Part shown: piece after piece, positions 60,182 to 64,000 of the stretch
Layout: each line of letters starts with the position of its first letter
Numbering within the stretch: position 1 is the first letter of the stretch
Assembly (NCBI RefSeq): GCF_950100655.1
Contig: NZ_CATNLY010000012.1
Location: 434,001-498,000 of the forward strand
Source of the DNA: Pleomorphomonas sp. T1.2MG-36
Lineage (GTDB): Bacteria; Pseudomonadota; Alphaproteobacteria; Rhizobiales; Pleomorphomonadaceae
Direction of reading: 5' to 3'
DNA: 64,000 bases
Position numbers and translations under genes: made by a program
The notes under the pieces: model-generated
Databases searched by the model: none
Seen by the model: only the letters and a program-made list of their open reading frames with translations
What the model was told of the DNA's origin: nothing

Positions 60182-62164
60182 TCACTCGGCGGGGGCCACG
60201 GGAACTGCCCGTCGGGCCGGCTTCGGCGCACCGACGCGCAGACGCCGATCGGCCAGCGACAAGGCGCCACCTGCCATCATGACCAGCGCGCCGAGCCAGA
60301 TCAGCGTCACCAGCGGCTTGTCCCACATGCGCACCACCACCGAGCCGGTCTCGCTGCCTTCGCTGCCGAGCGTCACGTAAAACTGCGACAGGCCGTGCGT
60401 GCGGATGCCGGCCTCCGTGGTCGGCATCTGCCGCGCCGTGTAGAACCGCCGCGACGGCTCGATGACGAAGCGCACGACCCCGCCCTCCCGGACCGTCATG
60501 GTGGCGACGAGCTCGGAGTAGTTCGGTCCGCCCGCGTTGCGCAGCCCATCGAAGGTGACGGAATAGGCGCCGACGGTGGCGGTGTCGCCCGGCTTCATCT
60601 CCACGATGGTCTCGCTCTGGAAGGCCGAGGTCGCCACGATGCCGAGCAGCGTCACGCCAAGGCCGGCATGGGCGAACGCCGTGCCGAAAGCCGAGCGCGG
60701 CAACCCGGCGAGGCGCCGGAGTCCGACCGAAAGCCCAGCCTCCAGAAAGCGGGCGCGCGTCCAAAGCTCGGCAAAGGCGCCGACCAGCACCCAGACGGCG
60801 ACGCCGAGGCCGAACAGGGCGACGATGTGCGTTTCCCCCTTCATCCAGGCGGTGGCGATGGCGACCAGCGCGGCAATGGCGAACACCGCCCACAGGCGTT
60901 CCAGCGCGCCGAGCAGGTCGCCGCGCTTCCAGGCGAGCAGCGGCCCGAGCGGCACCACCAGCAGCGTTGCGCCGAACAGCGGCCCGAACACGGTATTGAA
61001 ATACGGCGCGCCGACCGAAATGGCGCCGCCAAAGGCCGAGACGATCAGCGGAACCAGCGTGCCGAACAGCACGACGCCGGCCGCCACCGTCAGGAACACG
61101 TTGTTGAGGACGAGCGCCCCCTCGCGGCTGACCGGCGCGAACAGGCCGCCCTGCCGGAGCGTGCCGGCGCGAAAGGCGAACAGGCCGAGGCCACCGCCGA
61201 TGAACAGGCAGAGGATGCCCAGGATGAACACGCCGCGCGTCGGGTCGGTGGCGAAGGCATGCACGGAGGTCAGCACGCCGGAGCGCACCAGGAAGGTACC
61301 GAGCAGCGACAGCGAGAAGGCCAGGATGGCGAGCAAGACGGTCCAGACCTTCAGCGCTTCGCGCTTCTCCATGACGGCGGCCGAATGCAACAGCGCCGTG
61401 CCGACCAGCCAGGGCATCAGCGATGCGTTCTCCACCGGGTCCCAGAACCAGAAGCCACCCCAGCCGAGTTCGTAGTAGGCCCAGTAGGACCCCATGGCGA
61501 TGCCGGCGGTGAGGAAGATCCAGGCGGCGAGCACCCACGGCCGAACCCAGCGCGCCCAGGCGGCATCGATCCGCCCCTCGATCAGTGCCGCGATGGCAAA
61601 GGCGAAGGCGATGGAGAAGCCGACATAGCCGAGGTAGAGGAGCGGCGGATGGATGGCGAGGCCGATATCCTGCAGTACCGGATTTAGATCCCGGCCCTCC
61701 ATCGGCGGCTCGGCAAGGCGCAGGAACGGGTTGGACGTCGTGAGGATGAAGGCAAGGAAGGCCGTGCTGACCCAGCCCTGGACGGCCAGCACGTTGGCCT
61801 TCAGCGTCTGCGGCAGGTTGCCGCCGAATGCCGCGACCGCCGCGCCGAACAGCGCCAGGATCAGCGCCCAGAGCAGCATGGAGCCCTCATGGTTGCCCCA
61901 GACGCCGGAGACCTTGTAGATCAGCGGCTTTTCCGAATGGGAGTTCTCGACCACGTTGAGAAGCGAAAAGTCGGAGACCAAATAGGCATAGGTGAGCGCC
62001 GAGAAGGCGATGACGACCAGCAGGAGCTGCATCATCGAGGCGCGCGGCGCCACCGCCATCAGCGCCGGGTCGCGGCGAAAGAAGCCGACAATCGGCAGGA
62101 CCGATTGGGCGACGGCGACTGCCAAAGCCAGAAACAGTGCGAAATGGCCGAATTCGACGATCAT
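60182..62164 (-). CDS. ccmF: haem lyase CcmF/CycK
   Basis: 660 aa from ATG 62164 (MIVEFGHFALFLALAVAVAQS); the open frame to 62248 runs through a dispersed repeat and is rejected. Multi-pass inner-membrane protein with the WWD haem-handling domain in WAYYELGWGGFWFWDPVENASLMPWLVGTALLHSAAVMEKR, conserved His in PLIYKVSGVWGNHEGSMLLW and HPPLLYLGYVGFSIAFAFAI. Transfers haem from CcmE to apocytochrome c with CcmH/CcmI. Repeat copy B lies between its start and ccmE, so read-through from ccmE must cross two hairpins. Confidence 0.96.
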   Translation of the reverse strand: MIVEFGHFALFLALAVAVAQSVLPIVGFFRRDPALMAVAPRASMMQLLLVVIAFSALTYAYLVSDFSLLNVVENSHSEKPLIYKVSGVWGNHEGSMLLWALILALFGAAVAAFGGNLPQTLKANVLAVQGWVSTAFLAFILTTSNPFLRLAEPPMEGRDLNPVLQDIGLAIHPPLLYLGYVGFSIAFAFAIAALIEGRIDAAWARWVRPWVLAAWIFLTAGIAMGSYWAYYELGWGGFWFWDPVENASLMPWLVGTALLHSAAVMEKREALKVWTVLLAILAFSLSLLGTFLVRSGVLTSVHAFATDPTRGVFILGILCLFIGGGLGLFAFRAGTLRQGGLFAPVSREGALVLNNVFLTVAAGVVLFGTLVPLIVSAFGGAISVGAPYFNTVFGPLFGATLLVVPLGPLLAWKRGDLLGALERLWAVFAIAALVAIATAWMKGETHIVALFGLGVAVWVLVGAFAELWTRARFLEAGLSVGLRRLAGLPRSAFGTAFAHAGLGVTLLGIVATSAFQSETIVEMKPGDTATVGAYSVTFDGLRNAGGPNYSELVATMTVREGGVVRFVIEPSRRFYTARQMPTTEAGIRTHGLSQFYVTLGSEGSETGSVVVRMWDKPLVTLIWLGALVMMAGGALSLADRRLRVGAPKPARRAVPVAPAE

Positions 62165-62180
62165 GCCGCCCTCGCCTAAA

Positions 62181-62276
62181 GCAACTCCAGCATAAGTGGG
62201 CACCGGTTCTGCGCCCGGAGTTGCGTGAAAACAAACTGGATGGAGCATGTTGGCAAACCAGAGTTCGCCAACATGC
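62181..62276 (+). repeat. dispersed two-hairpin repeat, copy B (inside the ccm operon)
   Basis: Hairpin 1: GCAACTCC (62181-62188) pairs with GGAGTTGC (62217-62224) around a core with AAGTGGGCACCGGTT. Hairpin 2: GCATGTTGGC (62245-62254) pairs perfectly with GCCAACATGC (62267-62276), loop AAACCAGAGTTC. It abuts the ccmE stop codon. Same element as 11428-11528 and 10815-10884. Confidence 0.85.
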
Positions 62277-62277
62277 C

Positions 62278-62760
62278 CTAGTTCTTCGCCGCCGGCGGCA
62301 TCGGTCCGCCCGGCTGGCCTTCTTCCCAGACGCCCTGAGCCTTCAGCGCGTCCACCACTTCCTTCGGCATGTAGCGTTCATCATGTTTGGCCAGCACGGT
62401 ATCGGCTTGGAACACGCCATCCTGGTCGAGCTTTCCCTCGGCGACGACGCCCTGCCCTTCCTTGAACAGATCCGGCAGCAATCCCCGATAGGTCACCGGC
62501 ACGGCGTTCACCGTGTCCGTGACCTTGAACTCGACCTGTCCTCTGTCCTTGCGCACCACGCTGCCAACCTCGACGAGGCCGCCGATCCTGAGGCGGCGCC
62601 CCTCGGTGTTGGGCTGTTCAGTCAGTTCGGTCGGCGTCTTGTAGAGGGTGATCTCACCGGACAGGGCAAAGAGAACGAGGCCGACGGCGGCGGCGAGAAC
62701 CGCGCCCACCGTGCCGATCAGGATGAGGCGCCGCGTCTTGCGCGTCATGACCATCGTCAT
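62278..62760 (-). CDS. ccmE: cytochrome c maturation haem chaperone CcmE/CycJ
   Basis: 160 aa from ATG 62760, overlapping the ccmI stop (ATGA), with GGAGGG just before; ATGs at 62754 and 62748 are also possible. N-terminal anchor RRLILIGTVGAVLAAAVGLVLFAL, OB-fold with YKTPTEL, RRLRIGGLVEVGSVVR and VTYRGLLPDLFKEGQGVVAEG, and the haem-binding His with nearby Tyr in DTVLAKHDERYMPKEV. Holds haem covalently before delivery to CcmF. The C-terminus is short and Pro/Gly-rich. Confidence 0.95.
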   Translation of the reverse strand: MTMVMTRKTRRLILIGTVGAVLAAAVGLVLFALSGEITLYKTPTELTEQPNTEGRRLRIGGLVEVGSVVRKDRGQVEFKVTDTVNAVPVTYRGLLPDLFKEGQGVVAEGKLDQDGVFQADTVLAKHDERYMPKEVVDALKAQGVWEEGQPGGPMPPAAKN

Positions 62761-63869
62761 TGTCCCTCCGGTTTGGCGATGCCGAGTTCGGCCGCCGCGG
62801 CATCGATCGCCGCCAGGGCCTCGGCGTTGCCGGCGAAGGCTTTCCGGGCATCGGCAAGCGCCGCGCCCGCCTTGTCGCTCCGGCCGAGCACCACATTGGA
62901 GCGCATCAGCCGGATCCAGCCGTCGCGATCGCCGGGGTCGGCGGCAAGCCGCGCGGCGAGGCCGTCGACCATGCCCTGGATCGCCTCGTTGTTCACGGCT
63001 GCTGCCGGCAGGGTCGGCGGTTCCGGCGTATCGGCCGGCTTCTTGAGCGCAGCGAGGATCTCGCCGCGTTTTCCGCGCGTCGTCGAGAGCCAAGGGGCAT
63101 CGGCCGGGGAGCGGCGGATCAACTCGTCGACCTGTTGCAGTGCCTCGTCGAAGGCGCCCGCCTGACGAAGCCCCTCCGCGTAGTAGAAGCGCGCGCGTGC
63201 CCGCTCGGGATCGGCGGCAACGGCGCGCGCCAAGACCGACTGCGCATCGGGCGAGACGATGCCGTCATTGGTGTCGACAAGGCCGGTGCCGTAGTTCTCG
63301 AGCGTCGCCGCGTCCGCTTCGCCGGCCGCGACCAACTTGCCCCAAGCCTTCACCGCATCGTCCAGCCGGCCCAGACGAGCGTAGACCGGGGCAATGATGC
63401 GCCATCCCGAGAGGTCGTCGGGATTGGCGGCGAGATGCTTTTCGACACGTCCGACCAGATCGGCGACATTGCCGGCAGCGGGCGCCGCTGTCAGGCGCTC
63501 GGCGAGCGGCGCGTCGGGCATGTCCGGCTGACCGACGAAGAGATAGAGCGGCAGGGCGATGGCGGGGATGGCGACGACGGTGATCAGCGCCACGATCCTG
63601 TTGGCCGCGGGCCGGGGCATTCCCGCTTCCGCTGGCGCGTTGGCGGCCATCAGCAAGCGGCGTCCGATCTCGGCACGGGCGGCGTCCGCCTCCTCGCTGC
63701 CGATCAGGCCGCGGTCCCGATCACGGTCGAGCTCGCTCAACTGGTCGCGGTAGACGCGGGTTTCCTCGCCGCTGACTGACGAAAAGGCGCCCGCCGGGCG
63801 CGCCATGGGGGCGATGAGGACAAGAACGACCGCCGCCGTCAGCAAAGCCAGCAATATCCAGAAAACCAT
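62757..63869 (-). CDS. ccmI: cytochrome c maturation protein CcmI/CycH
   Basis: 370 aa from ATG 63869 (GGAAAGAG upstream). N-terminal helix MVFWILLALLTAAVVLVLIAPMA, cytoplasmic DQLSELDRDRDRGLIGSEEADAARAEIGRRLL (the CcmI leucine-zipper-like loop), a second helix RIVALITVVAIPAIALPLYLFV, then periplasmic TPR-like repeats (NPDDLSGWRIIAPVYARLGRLDDAVKAWGKLV, NPERARARFYYAEGLRQAG-type, DRDGWIRLMRSNVVLGRSDKAGAALADA). Presents apocytochrome c to CcmF/H. First gene of the ccmIEFH set; the remaining 130 bp to the window end is its promoter region. Confidence 0.94.
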   Translation of the reverse strand: MVFWILLALLTAAVVLVLIAPMARPAGAFSSVSGEETRVYRDQLSELDRDRDRGLIGSEEADAARAEIGRRLLMAANAPAEAGMPRPAANRIVALITVVAIPAIALPLYLFVGQPDMPDAPLAERLTAAPAAGNVADLVGRVEKHLAANPDDLSGWRIIAPVYARLGRLDDAVKAWGKLVAAGEADAATLENYGTGLVDTNDGIVSPDAQSVLARAVAADPERARARFYYAEGLRQAGAFDEALQQVDELIRRSPADAPWLSTTRGKRGEILAALKKPADTPEPPTLPAAAVNNEAIQGMVDGLAARLAADPGDRDGWIRLMRSNVVLGRSDKAGAALADARKAFAGNAEALAAIDAAAAELGIAKPEGQ

Positions 63870-64000
63870 CCGTCGCTCTTTCCCGAACCCGCCGGCACAG
63901 GCCGTCGCCCCGATGCCCCAAGCCGAATAGGGCAATATCGGCGCTTTCTCAATCGACTTCTGGGCGAATTTGAGAAGGATTCTAGAAAAGGCGATCCGGC

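Noticed and set aside
60152..61687. 511-codon plus-strand frame over ccmF
   Set aside because: Antisense shadow of ccmF; acidic low-complexity product.
62165..62248. Longer ccmF N-terminus from 62248
   Set aside because: Those codons fall inside dispersed repeat copy B; homologous sequence begins at MIVEFGHFALF.
1..64000. tRNA genes, rRNA genes, prophage or secretion-system loci
   Set aside because: None seen on either strand by eye; a tRNAscan or phage search would be needed to exclude short cases.

Overview
The window reads as chromosomal DNA of a high-GC alphaproteobacterium of the Hyphomicrobiales (Rhizobiales) type. Evidence: a fused TrpE-TrpG anthranilate synthase behind a three-Trp-codon leader peptide, a pleC / glnE / two-component / degP / ccm (cycLKJH) block in a rhizobial order, ETF-ubiquinone oxidoreductase, a radA-cvpA-purF block, and an alphaproteobacterial-type RNase P RNA. 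Genus cannot be fixed from this sequence; a Pleomorphomonadaceae-like organism is only a guess.

Layout. 1-4.3 kb is an insertion-sequence graveyard: remnants of two unrelated IS630-family transposases and one IS481-family transposase, all broken, around an intact AT-rich methyltransferase gene that looks foreign. 4.3-16 kb is housekeeping: EamA exporter, acrylyl-CoA reductase-like MDR, SleB-type cell-wall hydrolase, glyS, HD phosphohydrolase, NUDIX hydrolase, LuxR-type response regulator, ETF-QO, family-4 type uracil-DNA glycosylase and a flavodoxin. 16-24 kb holds rnpB (minus strand), four 95-bp tandem repeats, a lytic transglycosylase, an amidase coupled to an SDR, purF, cvpA and radA. 24-29 kb holds a CBS protein, a rhomboid homologue lacking its catalytic residues, PAS_5, tandem-PilZ and transglutaminase-like (BTLCP) proteins, and an ArsR-type regulator in AT-rich flanks.

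29.3-43.9 kb is a nearly complete reductive pyrimidine catabolic island. PreT/PreA reduce uracil or thymine, dihydropyrimidinase opens the ring, an N-carbamoyl-beta-alanine amidase releases beta-alanine, and a class III transaminase removes the amino group. An NMT1-type ABC importer and two regulators (a RutR-like TetR protein and an XRE-cupin protein) accompany them. RutR-box-like palindromes sit before the tetR gene and before the hydrolase operon.

44-50 kb holds a candidate small RNA, trpL-attenuator-trpE(G) and pepN. 50-64 kb is the conserved block pleC, glnE, sensor kinase/regulator, degP and cytochrome c maturation genes ccmH-F-E-I on the minus strand, cut by the window end just after ccmI.

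Non-coding highlights: a dispersed two-hairpin repeat (three copies) with compensatory stem changes, a leaderless-type trpL with attenuator, 95-bp tandem repeats beside rnpB, a multi-hairpin sRNA candidate, and operator-like palindromes in the pyrimidine island. No tRNA gene, CRISPR array or intact prophage was seen.
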